Shown here: positions 9,706 to 19,499 of the stretch, one piece after another
How the letters are laid out: each line of letters starts with the position of its first letter
Numbering within the stretch: the first letter of the stretch is position 1
From: Cardinium endosymbiont of Dermatophagoides farinae
GTDB lineage: Bacteria > Bacteroidota > Bacteroidia > Cytophagales > Amoebophilaceae
Length of the DNA: 64,000 nt
Reading direction: 5' to 3'
NCBI RefSeq assembly: GCF_007559345.1
Contig: NZ_VMBH01000001.1
Location: forward strand, 248,001 to 312,000
Notes under the pieces: model-generated
Databases searched by the model: none
Seen by the model: only the letters and a program-made list of their open reading frames with translations
Told to the model about the DNA's origin: nothing
Position numbers and translations under genes: made by a program

Positions 9706-9985
9706 TTCCTCTGCCCATGGCCGCCAATAAAAAGTTTGGCACACGGATGTTAGTGGCCGTTGATAAAGGTCTTTGTAGTGCCCTCTTTGCTGGTGGCCGC
9801 CGATAAAGGCCTTTGGCACACAGAAAAGATAATGAAACGATTTATTTTTCAGCGGGGAAATCAGAACTCGCCCGCTGTGCGGGCTCAGACATGCTGATTT
9901 TCTGATCCGCTGAAAAACAAATCGTTAGAAAATTTTCCCTTTTCTGAAGCGCCGCATTCCTTTATCGGCGGGGCCACTAGCACGC
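9706..9985. repeat. Repeat family III (GATAAAGGCC type) with nested hairpin
   Basis: The roughly 560-bp gap between miaA and clpP holds no gene. It contains three degenerate copies of a unit like GTGGCCGCCGATAAAGGCC followed by TTTGGCACAC, and an inverted partner CCTTTATCGGCGG near 9960. Between them lies a large hairpin (9838-9924) with arms CGATTTATTTTTCAGCGG and CCGCTGAAAAACAAATCG enclosing a second small stem (CCCGC/GCGGG). Related pieces occur near 14090, 21440-21520 and 49350-49400. Confidence 0.6.
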
Positions 9986-10084
9986 TAAGTTCTCGATTTG
10001 ATTGCGTATTAACTTAATAATTTTTATCCCTTTAGCCAGCACTACTACCCTGAAAACAAGAAAAAAGTAAGCAAAAAAACTCCT

Positions 10085-11011
10085 TTAGCCTATAATAGAA
10101 CCAATATAGGCTTCTATTTTAGCTAGGTCATATGGGGTAAACCAGGTTGTCTGTTTATCTTTTTTAAACCAGGTCATTTGTTTTTTTGCATATTGCTGTG
10201 TGTTGGTTTTGATCTGGTTGATTGCTTCTGTTAAGCTGTATTTGCCATCGATATAGTTGAATAGCTCTTTATAGCCCAATGTTTGGAGGGCATTGGTCAT
10301 TTTATAGGGGTAGAGTCTTTCCACTTCCTGCAACAATCCTTGTTCCATCATGGCATCCACACGCAGGTTGATCCGTTTGTGCAGCGCTGTTTTTTCTTGG
10401 GCTAGCCCTATGGTGATGGTATTAAATGGCCTGGTTGTTTTTGTCACTTGCTTACGTAGGGTAGAGTAGGGGATGCCTGTTCCCAAGCAGACTTCTAATG
10501 CTCTGATCACCCTTTTAGGGTTGTTTAGGTCTACTATATTATAGTAGGTAGGATCTTTTGCTGCCAGTAGCTGGGTCAGGTAGGGGAGCCCTTTTTCTGC
10601 TAAGGCACTATTGAGGGTGGTGCGTAGGTTGGTTGGCAGGGGAGGTATTTCGGCTAGTCCTTCACAGAGTGCTTTTAGGTAGAGGCCAGAACCGCCCGTT
10701 GCGATTACTACATTGTGATGGCTAAAAAGACCATCGAGCTTCTGTAATGCTTCTTTGGCAAATCTACCCGCTGTATAGGTTTCTTGAATTGGTAAAAAGG
10801 ATAAAAAATGGTGGGGGATGCTCCTCATTTCTGCTGGGGTAGGCTGCGCAGTACCAATGACTAGGTCGCGGTAGAATTGCCTGGAGTCAACCGATAGAAT
10901 CTCTGTTTGAAGCGCCTCAGCGAGTTGAATGGAGCATGCAGTCTTGCCTATAGCAGTTGGACCCACTATAACGATTAAGTGTTTAGGCTTAGTTGTGAAG
11001 GAGTTAGACAT
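10085..11011 (-). CDS. miaA: tRNA dimethylallyltransferase
   Basis: Adds the dimethylallyl group to A37 of tRNAs that read UNN codons. Features: P-loop IVGPTAIGKTACSIQLAE (about 15-32), SVDSRQFYRDLVIGTAQPT carrying the family's catalytic Asp and substrate contacts, the IPHHF motif, and the middle NNPKRVIRALEV block. Length 308 is normal. Monocistronic between repeats. The stop is followed by a CTTACTTTTTTCTTG stretch resembling the start of family II hairpins. Confidence 0.95.
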   Translation of the reverse strand: MSNSFTTKPKHLIVIVGPTAIGKTACSIQLAEALQTEILSVDSRQFYRDLVIGTAQPTPAEMRSIPHHFLSFLPIQETYTAGRFAKEALQKLDGLFSHHNVVIATGGSGLYLKALCEGLAEIPPLPTNLRTTLNSALAEKGLPYLTQLLAAKDPTYYNIVDLNNPKRVIRALEVCLGTGIPYSTLRKQVTKTTRPFNTITIGLAQEKTALHKRINLRVDAMMEQGLLQEVERLYPYKMTNALQTLGYKELFNYIDGKYSLTEAINQIKTNTQQYAKKQMTWFKKDKQTTWFTPYDLAKIEAYIGSIIG

Positions 11012-11254
11012 AAGGAATGTTTGTTCCTGTTTTTTGCTTGATATAAATGCTGTTTTTAAGATCTTGTATTTATTTTAACTATTACTTATATGACTAAAAA
11101 ATGGATCATGCTGATTCAAAATTGGAATAGCGCTATAGCACATTTTATAATTAAACTTGAAAGAACAGTGTAAATACCTAATATATATTTACACACTTAA
11201 AACAAAAGACCCGTTGCAAGGCATGATTTTAGGACAAATTTTTAGCATAAACAC

Positions 11255-12256
11255 CTAATTTTTGCCCTTCACACCTAATAGGCGTTCAGCTTGTTTCATT
11301 AATTTATACATGTCGTTCTTTTTTGCCTTGTCATTTTTTATTTCTTCTAAGTTTTGATTAATCAAGTTTACCCTTGTTTTTATACTGTCCAAACGTTCTT
11401 TGCTTATATTTTCATTTTTATTTAACGCTTCCTTACAGTTTGTTAAATCTTTTTTTATTTCTAGATGATTTGCCGTTTCTTTCATCTCCTCCTTTAACTT
11501 TTTCATTGTCTCGATCTCATCTTTTTTCTTTGCTGCTGTACCTTTTTCGCTTGCTCTTGTTTCCTTTCTTGTTATTTTTGATTCTAGTTTTTCTAGGAGT
11601 TCTTCATATCTTTTGGTTTGGGTGAGGGTGAATATTTTCTCTAATGTTTCGTCCCTTTTTTTATTTCCTCTTGTATCTCTTGAGTTTCCTTCTTTAATTC
11701 TGCTTCTTTTGCTTCTGCTTGTTTTGCTTTTACTTCTGCTTCCTTTGTTTTTGCGTTTAAGTGTTCATTGATTTTTTTTTTCTTTGTCTTCGTTTTCGAC
11801 ATTATTACTGTTTTGGAATTCTTCATTATCCTTATTTTCCTCACCACTATTGTCGTTCTCATTCTTATCCTCATCACCATTGTCGTTCCCCTTCTTGTCG
11901 TTGTTGTCGTTGTTATTATCTGCTGGTTTTTGCTGCCCTTCTTTGTTCTCAGGGCTTATTGTCATGGTGGTAAATTTGCCCTCCTTGGTTGTTGTAATAG
12001 AAGATGTACCTGTTGGTAGTAATGATTCTACTTGATCTATTCTAAATTCACCTATTAACTGTGTTCCATTGTTATTTATTATTAATGAAATGGTTCTATT
12101 TTTTTCCTTTTCCTTTTCTTCCTTTTCCTTTTTCTGTTCCTTGTCCTTTGATGGCGGAGATGTTAAGGTGGCTTTCTTATGGTTACTGCCGCAGCTAGAT
12201 CCTATAAAAAAAGTAAAGCAAAAACATTGTGTGAATATAAGCTTAATAAGATGCAT
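11255..12256 (-). pseudogene. Coiled-coil lipoprotein, frame-broken at two poly-A runs
   Basis: Not a recognised family. The best start is ATG 12256, giving a signal peptide and lipobox-like FFIGSSCGSNHKK. A Lys/Glu-rich segment, a short folded-looking part (TISLIINNNGTQLIGEF) and an Asn/Asp/Glu-rich stretch follow. The frame ends at about 11768 after a run of nine A, but the next frame continues at once with INEHLNAKTKEAEVKAKQAE, stops near 11641 after a run of seven A, and a third frame continues through RYEELLEKLESKITRKE to KQAERLLGVKGKN. The three pieces form one long coiled coil, so this was one gene. Homopolymer slippage, decay or sequencing error could each explain it. Plus-strand ORFs here are low-complexity shadows. 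Confidence 0.65.
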
Positions 12257-12542
12257 TGTAACTAATATTGGTTGAAATAGTGGCGAACAAATCTTTTCTT
12301 TCTTATTGACTTTTAGGTATTTTTGATCTAATCTTTTGTTGCTATCGTTGCATCCAAATAGACATTTGTTGAGGTGAGGCAATAACCTATTATTGGCCAA
12401 GCCATTTTAAAAAATATGGCCAACCCTTCCTTTGCAAAGCTACAAAAAAATTCTATGCCGTTTATATGAGCCTTTTATTTAGCCAATCGATTGTTTGCGT
12501 CATTTATACTATATTGCTTATATCCAATCAAAATAAGCCCAT

Positions 12543-12675
12543 AGACCTTCTGCAAAACCTATTGCTAAATGGCAATTTTGTGGTCTATGCTCCTCAAATA
12601 CATTTAGTATTCTGCGGTGCTCGACTGCGCTTCTCCTAAAAACTGCTGATCACAAATAGGTTTTGAAGAAGGTCT
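12543..12675 (-). repeat. Palindromic element family I, copy 5 (subfamily A)
   Basis: 133 bp with the short ATTGCTAAATGGC left arm. Flanks CAT and CTT no longer match exactly, so the target duplication has diverged. Confidence 0.88.
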
Positions 12676-12783
12676 CTTGATAAGCCTTCTATCTATCTAT
12701 CCTATAGTTATTGCTCCCCCTCCTAGCATTTTAGCTTTAAAAACTGAGCTGTAACACTTGTAGCGCAGTCTTTTAAAGAACAT

Positions 12784-13713
12784 TTAGTGTTTATTTTTTT
12801 TGGTCTTGCGTCGTTTTTTTTCTGCTATAGCTTTTTTGATGTTTTCTGGTAGTTCGTCGTCTATGCTTTTTACTTCTGCTTCTAATTTTACTAAATCATC
12901 TTCTAGTATATCTTTTCTTTTCAGATTTGTTATCTCTTGCTGAGTCATTTTAACTTTGTTTTTTAGTTGTAGTAATTTTTTTGCAGCTGAGTCTGGAGAT
13001 TTATTTGAACTGTTATTTAATTGTTTTAGTTGTTTTCGTTTGTTAGTTTTTTGTTTACTTGGTGTATTTTTTAATGATATTATCTTATTTTTTAATGCTT
13101 CTAATATATTATCTTCTATCGTTTGTAATCTTCCAGTCAACTTGCTTAATGTTGCTTCAATATTTTCTGCTGAGCGTTTAGTAGACGTATTTTGAGCATG
13201 TTGGCTAGTCTCTCTAGCATTATACATGTTGTAGTTGTAATATCTTAATTGAATCTTCTTTACTTCTTCAGCATTTTTTTTGGCATCAGCAGCAGCTGTA
13301 CACGCAGCTTGAGCATCTTCACCTGCTTGTTGCGCATTGTACATCTTGCTACCAGCAGCGGCTTTAGCCATTTTAGTTGCTCTTTTTGCTGCTTGGTCTG
13401 CATCTTGGACTATTTGTTTGAATTTTTCAAGTTCTGATTGGATGGTGGACGCTCTTGCGTCAGCTAACGCTTGCTTGGATTGGTTAAGCCACTCCTTTGC
13501 TTTTTTACAAGCCTGTGCAGCTTGATCCGCATGATCTGAAACGGATGGAGTGTCTTCTGCTTTTTGCTTTGGGTTTGCATTGGGCACATTTAAATGGTCT
13601 AATTGATTGCTATGCGTTTTTATTTTATGATCGCATGCACCTCCAGTTAAGGCGACTCCAGTGAGCATTACTATAGCAAGGTAAGATAAAGTATTTTTTA
13701 ATAAGCTTTTCAT
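12784..13713 (-). CDS. Alpha-helical lipoprotein, function unknown
   Basis: Family not recognised. The start at 13713 gives a classic lipoprotein signal: MKSLLKN, a hydrophobic core, and lipobox LTGGAC (Cys27). The rest is Ala/Lys/Gln-rich and almost wholly helical, with loose repeats of the type QAAQACKKAKEWLNQSKQA and DAQAACTAAADAKKNAEEV, typical of a coiled coil. It ends in a very basic tail, EKKRRKTKKNKH. Such lipoproteins can be surface spacers or structural proteins; no catalytic motif is visible. Intact in frame, unlike its two neighbours. Confidence 0.75.
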   Translation of the reverse strand: MKSLLKNTLSYLAIVMLTGVALTGGACDHKIKTHSNQLDHLNVPNANPKQKAEDTPSVSDHADQAAQACKKAKEWLNQSKQALADARASTIQSELEKFKQIVQDADQAAKRATKMAKAAAGSKMYNAQQAGEDAQAACTAAADAKKNAEEVKKIQLRYYNYNMYNARETSQHAQNTSTKRSAENIEATLSKLTGRLQTIEDNILEALKNKIISLKNTPSKQKTNKRKQLKQLNNSSNKSPDSAAKKLLQLKNKVKMTQQEITNLKRKDILEDDLVKLEAEVKSIDDELPENIKKAIAEKKRRKTKKNKH

Positions 13714-13867
13714 ATTGTTTTCTATTGTTTTAATCCACAGAAATAGATGATTCTTACTTTTTAGAATGATAAAACTAGATATTTAGCAATCTTTTTTTAG
13801 ATAAAATTTCATATTTATTAATAAAATTTTTATGATTATACAAAACTTACGCTATTGCATATTGGGG

Positions 13868-14060
13868 TTTTATATCTTTAGCGGCTAAAGGAATTTTTCC
13901 CTTGCTTTTTTTAAATAAAAACGCAACAAAAAATCAAGCGTTAATGGAAAAAATTGTTGGAAGGGCACCGGGAAAAACAGCAGGTAGGGGCGTGTTGTTG
14001 CTTGTTAACATGGTTCGTTTGAAGCCCGCGAAGCGGGCTGGATTTATGGTTTTTTTAGCT
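13868..14060 (+). repeat. Diverged hairpin repeat, family II-like
   Basis: Part of the 400-bp gap between two lipoprotein genes. It reads CTAAAGGAATTTTTCCCTTG, then AAAAAATCAAGCGTTAATGG and AAAAATTGTTGG, which tracks the start of the family II repeat with many changes, and it ends in a small GCCCGC/GCGGGC hairpin near 14020-14040. A family III fragment (CCAAACTTTTTATCAGTGGCC) follows at about 14096. Confidence 0.5.
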
Positions 14061-14115
14061 TAAAAACAGATTGTTTTATTAATTTTATAGGCGCCAAACT
14101 TTTTATCAGTGGCCA

Positions 14116-15325
14116 TTAGAGATCAGTGACTGGTATAGCCTTTCTTAGCTCCTTAACATCCTTTAATAGCTTGTTTATTGCTTTTGCCATACTTTTCATC
14201 TCCTTGCTGTATTTTTTTGCACTTTGCTCTGTTAGTGTTATAGAGCCATCTAACCATTTACTCATATTGTTATAAAACCTAATTGCCTTGTCACATGGGG
14301 AGTCTAGTGCCTTTATTCTTGTTTTTAATGTTGCTAGCTCTTTTTTTGCTCCTCTGTTAGTAGATGATCAGGATATCTACGCATAGCCACCATCTCATTT
14401 GTTGTGGTTTCTATTTCCTTTATAAGGGCAATTATCCTAAACCCTTTTGAATTTGGTATCTGTTCATGTACTCTATCTGAATTGCAATTTAAATGTTTCG
14501 TTATTTGGATAGGATTGGTCGCTTCCCTATTGGCATCTGTTTTATTAGCTGCTTCATTACTGGGTTCATAGATACTGTCATAAATATTATTATCCGTCTG
14601 TGGCTGACCATTATGTTTTGAATTTTCTAGATATTCATAAATAGACTCCTCTGTTTTGTTATCACTGCTATATATCTGATGAGCGTTTTCTTGATCTTTT
14701 GGCTTATTGCTTTGCTTTCCATTTGTCTGTTTATATTCCGTTATAGAGGGTATGGTTGAATAAATATGCCTTTTGCTACCGTTCCCATTGCCGGACTTCT
14801 GGTCATCATCTTGTAGATCTTTATCAGTATATACGCGCTATCGTTGTCACTGCTATATTTTTGGTAAGAAGGCTTATTTGTATTTTTGTGATCCTGCTCT
14901 CTTTTTTCCTCGTTTATCTCCTCATAAATAGGGTCCGTTTCAGATTCAGAGCCGCTTTTATCCCCACTTTCATCCCCTCCATCATACCCTCTATCATACC
15001 ATTTGTTGTATTCTTTGTAGTGCGTTAGGTTCTGTGTGGGTAGCTGTTTTTCTAATTCTTCTAGGTTAAGAGAGACCTTGCCTAGATTCTTTTTTAGCTC
15101 ATTGAATGTCTCCTTTATTCTACCATCCCCTTCGGTCTCCTCTATTCCACTATCCTTTTTGGTATGTATCGTTGAACAACTGTTAGTGGTAGGTTGCTTT
15201 AAAGGTTGTTGGACAGGTTTTGGTTTGTTATTAAGGAGGCTACACATGTTCCCGTTTAGTATCAGTATGCTGCTGGTTAGTAAAAGTTTCGATTGATTGG
15301 TTGTTTTGTTTTTTATGAATTGCAT
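14116..15325 (-). pseudogene. Secreted/lipoprotein candidate with EPIYA/ITIM-like tyrosine motifs, frame-broken
   Basis: No known family by overall sequence. It starts MQFIKNKTTNQSKLLLTSS with a hydrophobic signal and Cys in ILNGNMC. The middle is hydrophilic and carries repeated tyrosine motifs: DPIYEEINE (Tyr codon 14924-14926), DSAYILI, RHIYSTIP, HQIYSSDN, ESIYEYLEN and NNIYDSIYEPSNE. These resemble the tyrosine-phosphorylation motifs of injected effectors such as Anaplasma AnkA, and YEEI is the classic Src-type SH2 ligand. The C-terminal part (LATLKTRIKALDSPCDKAIR to LRKAIPVTDL) looks helical. The frame breaks near 14821 (AAA, expected AAAA) and at 14341-14347 (seven A, expected eight); correcting both gives one ORF of about 400 residues. 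Phosphorylation and secretion are inferred. Confidence 0.6.
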
Positions 15326-15444
15326 TTTTTTATTTTGTTTTATGTATCAATAGTTCATGTATTTATAAGACGTTATGTAGAGGCTACTTTTCTATATAGA
15401 TTCTACTGTGGCGTTTGTTCAACAGTATAGTCCATGTTAAGAAA

Positions 15445-15740
15445 GAAAACGCGCCCTTGAAAATGCTGCCAATAGAAGGCAGTATCACATAGTATTAGCT
15501 TAAAAAAAGGAAAACGCGCCCTTGGAAAAAGTTACGGTCAGAAAGGGCAGCTTACAGATGAATAGAAAAACAGATTCCTTTTGAAGCCGCGCGCAGCGGG
15601 CGGTTCCTGTTTTTCGATCTGTAAGGTGAACTTTCAGGAACTTTTTTCATCGGCGCTTGATGTTTTGCTTACTTTTTAATCAAGCAAAAAGTAGGATACA
15701 AATCCATTTTATCAAGCAAAAAAGTAATAAAGACACTTGA
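15445..15740 (-). repeat. Hairpin repeat family II, partial plus full copy
   Basis: A fragment (15445-15480, GCGCCCTTGAAAATGCTGCC) precedes a full copy (15511-15690) with palindromic arms AAAAGTTACGGTCAGAAAGG / CAGGAACTTTTTTCATC around a G/C-rich loop. After it come two or three short repeats of ATCAAGCAAAAAGTAG. It lies downstream of the acyltransferase gene at 15824. The rest of this gap (15326-15444) shows nothing recognisable. Confidence 0.7.
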
Positions 15741-15823
15741 TTATATCAAGCAAAAAGTAGGGTAAAAATGCTTGTACCCATAGGGTATGGTAAGTAAATT
15801 TTTATAGCCATCCAAATATATCT

Positions 15824-16669
15824 TTAGGATTTCCATCTTCTATGTGACCAAAGCCAAAAAGGCGGGTTTTGTAGAATAGCTGCTTCCAGCTTTCTGATAT
15901 AACCTTCTGCAATCTCTTCGGTAGATAATTGGGCAGGCCTTTCTGCTAGTAATATCGGTCTTGCCTGGTATTGCCCTCGTTTGATGCGGTCTATTTGGAT
16001 GTAAAAAATAGGTTGGTTATACTTTTGGGCGAGCTTGGCAGCTGTTAAGACAACAGTAGTTGGCTGGTTTAGAAGAGTAGTAGCATAGCCCTTTCCTTTT
16101 TCCAAAGGGGCTTGGTCTACTAAGAGTATGGTAGCTTGAGGAGGCCCCTGGTAGCTGCTTATATGCCTGAACAAGGCAGCCATTGGAATGGCTTTTCGTT
16201 GAAAACGACTTCTTATATGCCGTACGGTGCGGTCTATGCCTTTATGGTGTAGGGGTTGATAGCCTGCACATATCGTATAGGATGTTTGCAATGCAAAGGC
16301 GTTTCCAACCCATTCCCAGTTCCCAAAATGACCAGAAATGAGTATAATCGATTGCCCTTTCTTGTAAAACCTTTCTAAGATTTCTACCTCGTGCAGCTTA
16401 ACCTGTTGTGCAAGGAGCTGAGGTGTAATGGTTAAGCCTTTTATCTGCTCCAATAGCAAGTCAGTTAGATGTTGGTAAAAGGCTTTTTCTATAGACTTGC
16501 GTTGCTGATCCGTTTTGTGGGGAAAAGCATTGGTTAAATTTTGAACGACTACTTTTTTCCTATAGCCTATTAGGTAATATAGGGCTATGTACAATAGATC
16601 TGAGATAAAGTATAATAGCCGAAGTGGTAAACAAGAAAGTAAATAACATAAAATGTATGTAATAGGCAT
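15824..16669 (-). CDS. Lysophospholipid/lauroyl acyltransferase (LpxL/HtrB-type)
   Basis: Membrane-bound acyltransferase of the lipid A late acyltransferase family, transferring an acyl chain to a lipid. The signature is ILISGHFGNWEWVG (about 108-121), containing the HX4(D/E) catalytic motif, followed by YQPLHHKGIDRTVRHIRSRF and LLVDQAP. An N-terminal hydrophobic stretch (about 1-40) anchors it. Length 281 is typical for Bacteroidota. No lpx core genes are in this window, so the substrate (lipid A, ornithine lipid or other) is open. It sits 74 bp downstream of dnaA, same strand. Confidence 0.85.
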   Translation of the reverse strand: MPITYILCYLLSCLPLRLLYFISDLLYIALYYLIGYRKKVVVQNLTNAFPHKTDQQRKSIEKAFYQHLTDLLLEQIKGLTITPQLLAQQVKLHEVEILERFYKKGQSIILISGHFGNWEWVGNAFALQTSYTICAGYQPLHHKGIDRTVRHIRSRFQRKAIPMAALFRHISSYQGPPQATILLVDQAPLEKGKGYATTLLNQPTTVVLTAAKLAQKYNQPIFYIQIDRIKRGQYQARPILLAERPAQLSTEEIAEGYIRKLEAAILQNPPFWLWSHRRWKS

Positions 16670-16743
16670 AATGAAAGGGCAAGTCTTAGAAAAACAGGCC
16701 TATTCTGCTAAAAAGGGCATGCTTTAAAAAAATAAAATGTTTC

Positions 16744-18135
16744 TTATTTTATAGTTGCTTTGATCTTATTTTCAAGCAATGTATACAAACGGCTATATTC
16801 CGGATCTTTATTCAATAAGTTATCTATGACCTGTATAGCATGTATCACAGTTGTGTGATCCCTTCCACCAAAGTAGGCACCTATCGACTTTAAAGAGTGG
16901 GTAGTATACTTTTTGGTCAGATGCATGGCCACTTGCCTGGCAGCTACAATCTCTTTTTTGCGTGATTTGCTTTTGAGGTCATCCAAAGAAATATTATAAT
17001 GCGCAACCACTTGCTGTTGCAGTGCCTCAATAGTAGTTTCAGCAGTGGGGCATTGTTGTACAATATGTTTTAAAATTTGTTGTGCCAGCTCTATGTTCAT
17101 TTCTCGCTTGGTTAACGAAGCATGCGCGATCAGTGAGATCAGCACCCCCTCCAATTCTCGTACATTTGTGTCGACATGTTTGGCAATGTAATCGATTAAA
17201 TCTGATGGCAGTGTGATGCCGTCCGCTGCCACTTTACTATGTATAATGGCAACCCGGGTTTCAAAGTCAGGGCACTGTAAGTCTGCTGTTAACCCCCATT
17301 TGAACCTAGAAAGAAGGCGTTCTTGTAGCCCTTTTAAATCACGTGGTGCACAGTCACTTGTAATGATAATTTGTTTTTTGAGTTGGTGTAGATGGTTAAA
17401 GATATGGAAAAATATTTCTTGTGTTTTTTCTTTGCCAGCTAAAAACTGTATATCATCCAAGATAAGCAGATCTACTGCTAGGTATTGCCCTGTAAAGGCT
17501 TGAACATGGTTGCTACGCAGGGCTTCTATAAACTCTGTAGTAAATTTTTCTGAGGAGACATAGGCTACTTTTTTTTCTGGAAACAATGTTTTAACCTCAT
17601 TGCCAATAGCTTGAGAAATATGGGTTTTTCCTAATCCTACACTTCCGTAGAGCATCAGCGGATTAAAAGCAGTGCCACCTGGCTGATTGGCTACCGCTTG
17701 TGCAGCAGATTTAGCCAGTTGGTTACAACTACCTTCTATCAGGTTATTAAAAAGATAGTTAGGATTTAATCGGAAGATTTCATTCCCTGAAATAGTAAAT
17801 GGCTGTGTGGCCATACCTTTTGGCGCTGGCCCTGGATAGGTAGGCAAGTTTACCATTAATGGTTTGTGCTTTTTATTCCCCTTGTCTATCACAACAGCAT
17901 AGGCTAGTTTTCCATGAGGGCCTATTTCTTGAAGCACAGCTTGCTTGAGCAATGGCAAGTGGTGTTCTTCTAACCACTCATAAAAAAATTGACTAGGGAC
18001 TTGAATGGTTAAGATACCATCCTTGAAGTCTTTAGCTATAATAGGGCTAAACCAGGTCTTATAAGTTTGTTCACTGATCTGACCTTGAATATATAGAAGA
18101 CATTTATCCCAAATAATCTTGCTATCGGTATGCAT
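16744..18135 (-). CDS. dnaA: Chromosomal replication initiator protein DnaA
   Basis: Opens oriC. Domain I (1-85) has WDKCLLYIQGQISEQTYKTWF. Domain III has Walker A GSVGLGKT (164-171), Walker B LLILDDIQFL (about 223-232) and the sensor stretch ERLLSRFKWGL. Domain IV ends with the DNA-binding signature region IGAYFGGRDHTTVIHAIQ. Length 463 is normal. The adjacent genes are not the usual dnaN/recF set, and I see no DnaA-box cluster beside it. Confidence 0.97.
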   Translation of the reverse strand: MHTDSKIIWDKCLLYIQGQISEQTYKTWFSPIIAKDFKDGILTIQVPSQFFYEWLEEHHLPLLKQAVLQEIGPHGKLAYAVVIDKGNKKHKPLMVNLPTYPGPAPKGMATQPFTISGNEIFRLNPNYLFNNLIEGSCNQLAKSAAQAVANQPGGTAFNPLMLYGSVGLGKTHISQAIGNEVKTLFPEKKVAYVSSEKFTTEFIEALRSNHVQAFTGQYLAVDLLILDDIQFLAGKEKTQEIFFHIFNHLHQLKKQIIITSDCAPRDLKGLQERLLSRFKWGLTADLQCPDFETRVAIIHSKVAADGITLPSDLIDYIAKHVDTNVRELEGVLISLIAHASLTKREMNIELAQQILKHIVQQCPTAETTIEALQQQVVAHYNISLDDLKSKSRKKEIVAARQVAMHLTKKYTTHSLKSIGAYFGGRDHTTVIHAIQVIDNLLNKDPEYSRLYTLLENKIKATIK

Positions 18136-18532
18136 GTATGACTTCTTTTTCAGCTTTTTTTAAACCCTATTACGATACGATGCACAATTGCTTTATGGCC
18201 AATTGTTGCACACGATAGATGCATGCCAGGGAGCCAACCACCTTATCTTTGATATTGTATTTTGTAGAAAGCTAGGTAGTCCATAAAATGGGATAGGAAC
18301 TAGCGACACATCTGATCGATAATACATTGCCCTTGTTAAAAGGGGCAGGGCGCAATTTATGAAAATTATGGCGCTACTACAAGGTAGAAATTAAAATAGG
18401 CAGCTAGCTGCCTTCTTACAAGCTGCCTTACACTAAGAATTAATAACATATAGGAGCCCATATTAAAAGATTAGAAGCGTAAATGGCATTATACCCGAGT
18501 ATTACAGTATTAGCTGGTCACCTAGTATGGGA
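18136..18532. other. Intergenic gap upstream of dnaA
   Basis: About 400 bp with no ORF worth keeping and none of the repeat families. It should contain the dnaA promoter, but no clear Bacteroidota -33/-7 pair or DnaA-box array stands out. Confidence 0.4.
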
Positions 18533-19272
18533 TTAATCTCTTCTTTTTTGTTCTCCTAGAAAACGCAATAGGTATAAAAAAAGATTTAAGAAATTAAGAT
18601 AGAGCGAAAATGCACCCATAAGTGCTGCTTTCTCTACTAAAGGTGTGTCTTGTACCTCATAGTAGAGGTGCTTTAATTTTTGGGTATTGTAGGCCACAAA
18701 AACAGTAAAAACCACCACCCCTATAAAACTGGTTACAAAATAAACCGGAGCACTCTGAAAAAAAATATTCACCAGACTACTTATAATAAGCCCCAAATGG
18801 CCATCATACAAAAAGAGCCAACAGCGCTTAGGTCCCGGTTGGTCATGTAGCCATATATGCTCATAGCGCCAAAGGTAAAAGCCGTAATTAGGAAGGTTTT
18901 ATGTAAAGAATCAGCTGTGTAAAAAAAGGTTAGCTCAGCCATCGAAATCCCAACGAGCGCAGCATACAAAGCTAAAAGGAAACGAGAGCGGGTAAATGTT
19001 GTCCTAACAAAATTGCCCGATAAATACATAGCAATACCAAATGGCGCAAACATCACCACATAGCTTAAGGTAGTACGACCTATAATATTTCCCCACTGGT
19101 CAAATCTAAAAAGCAAGTTGGTTAAAGGAGGAAAAGTAAAGGTCGCAGCTGCAGCAGCTGCTGTAATCAAGAGTCCAAAAGCCATATGGACATATACTTT
19201 AACCATATAGCGCTGCAATCCAGTATCTATGGCCCGCCTAGTGCGCGCATAACCTCTTATGTAATCATTCAT
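18533..19272 (-). pseudogene. Bax inhibitor-1/YccA family membrane protein, frame-broken
   Basis: BI-1/TMBIM-type integral membrane protein, a family linked to ion leak and membrane stress. Residues 1-160 (from ATG 19272) read YMVKVYVHMAFGLLITAAAA, then several membrane segments, with GAMSIYGYMTNRDLSAVGSFCMMAIWG typical of the family. The frame then ends, but the next frame continues LIISSLVNIFFQSAP and the final segments FIGVVVFTVFVAYNTQKLK and LYLNFLNLFLYLLRFLG. The break is at CCCC 18791-18794 (plus strand), where TGG-GGG-CTT would need one more G. Corrected, the protein has about 245 residues and seven segments. Confidence 0.82.
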
Positions 19273-19363
19273 TGTTCTTAATCTTTTAATAGTTGGCCTA
19301 TAAACTTACCATTCGAATTTAGAAAATAATAGGATACTATACAATACTACCCTTTGAATGGGT

Positions 19364-19490
19364 AGACCTTCTTCAAAACCTATTTGTGATCAGCAGTTTT
19401 TAGGAGAAGCGCAGTCGCTAGAATACTAAATGTATTTGAGGAGCATAGACCACAAAATTGCCATTTAGCAATAGGTTTTCCAGAAGGTCT
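19364..19490 (+). repeat. Palindromic element family I, copy 6 (subfamily A)
   Basis: 127 bp short form, flanked by direct repeat GGT (19361-19363, 19491-19493). Confidence 0.9.
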
Positions 19491-19499
19491 GGTGTTTGG

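Noticed and set aside
11374-12275. Several plus-strand hydrophobic ORFs (Phe/Leu/Ser-rich)
   Set aside because: They are the complement of Lys/Glu/Asp-rich coding sequence of the coiled-coil lipoprotein, a typical low-complexity artefact.
18136-18532. Replication origin next to dnaA
   Set aside because: No TTATCCACA-type box cluster or AT-rich 13-mer array is visible, and dnaA is often not beside oriC in this phylum.
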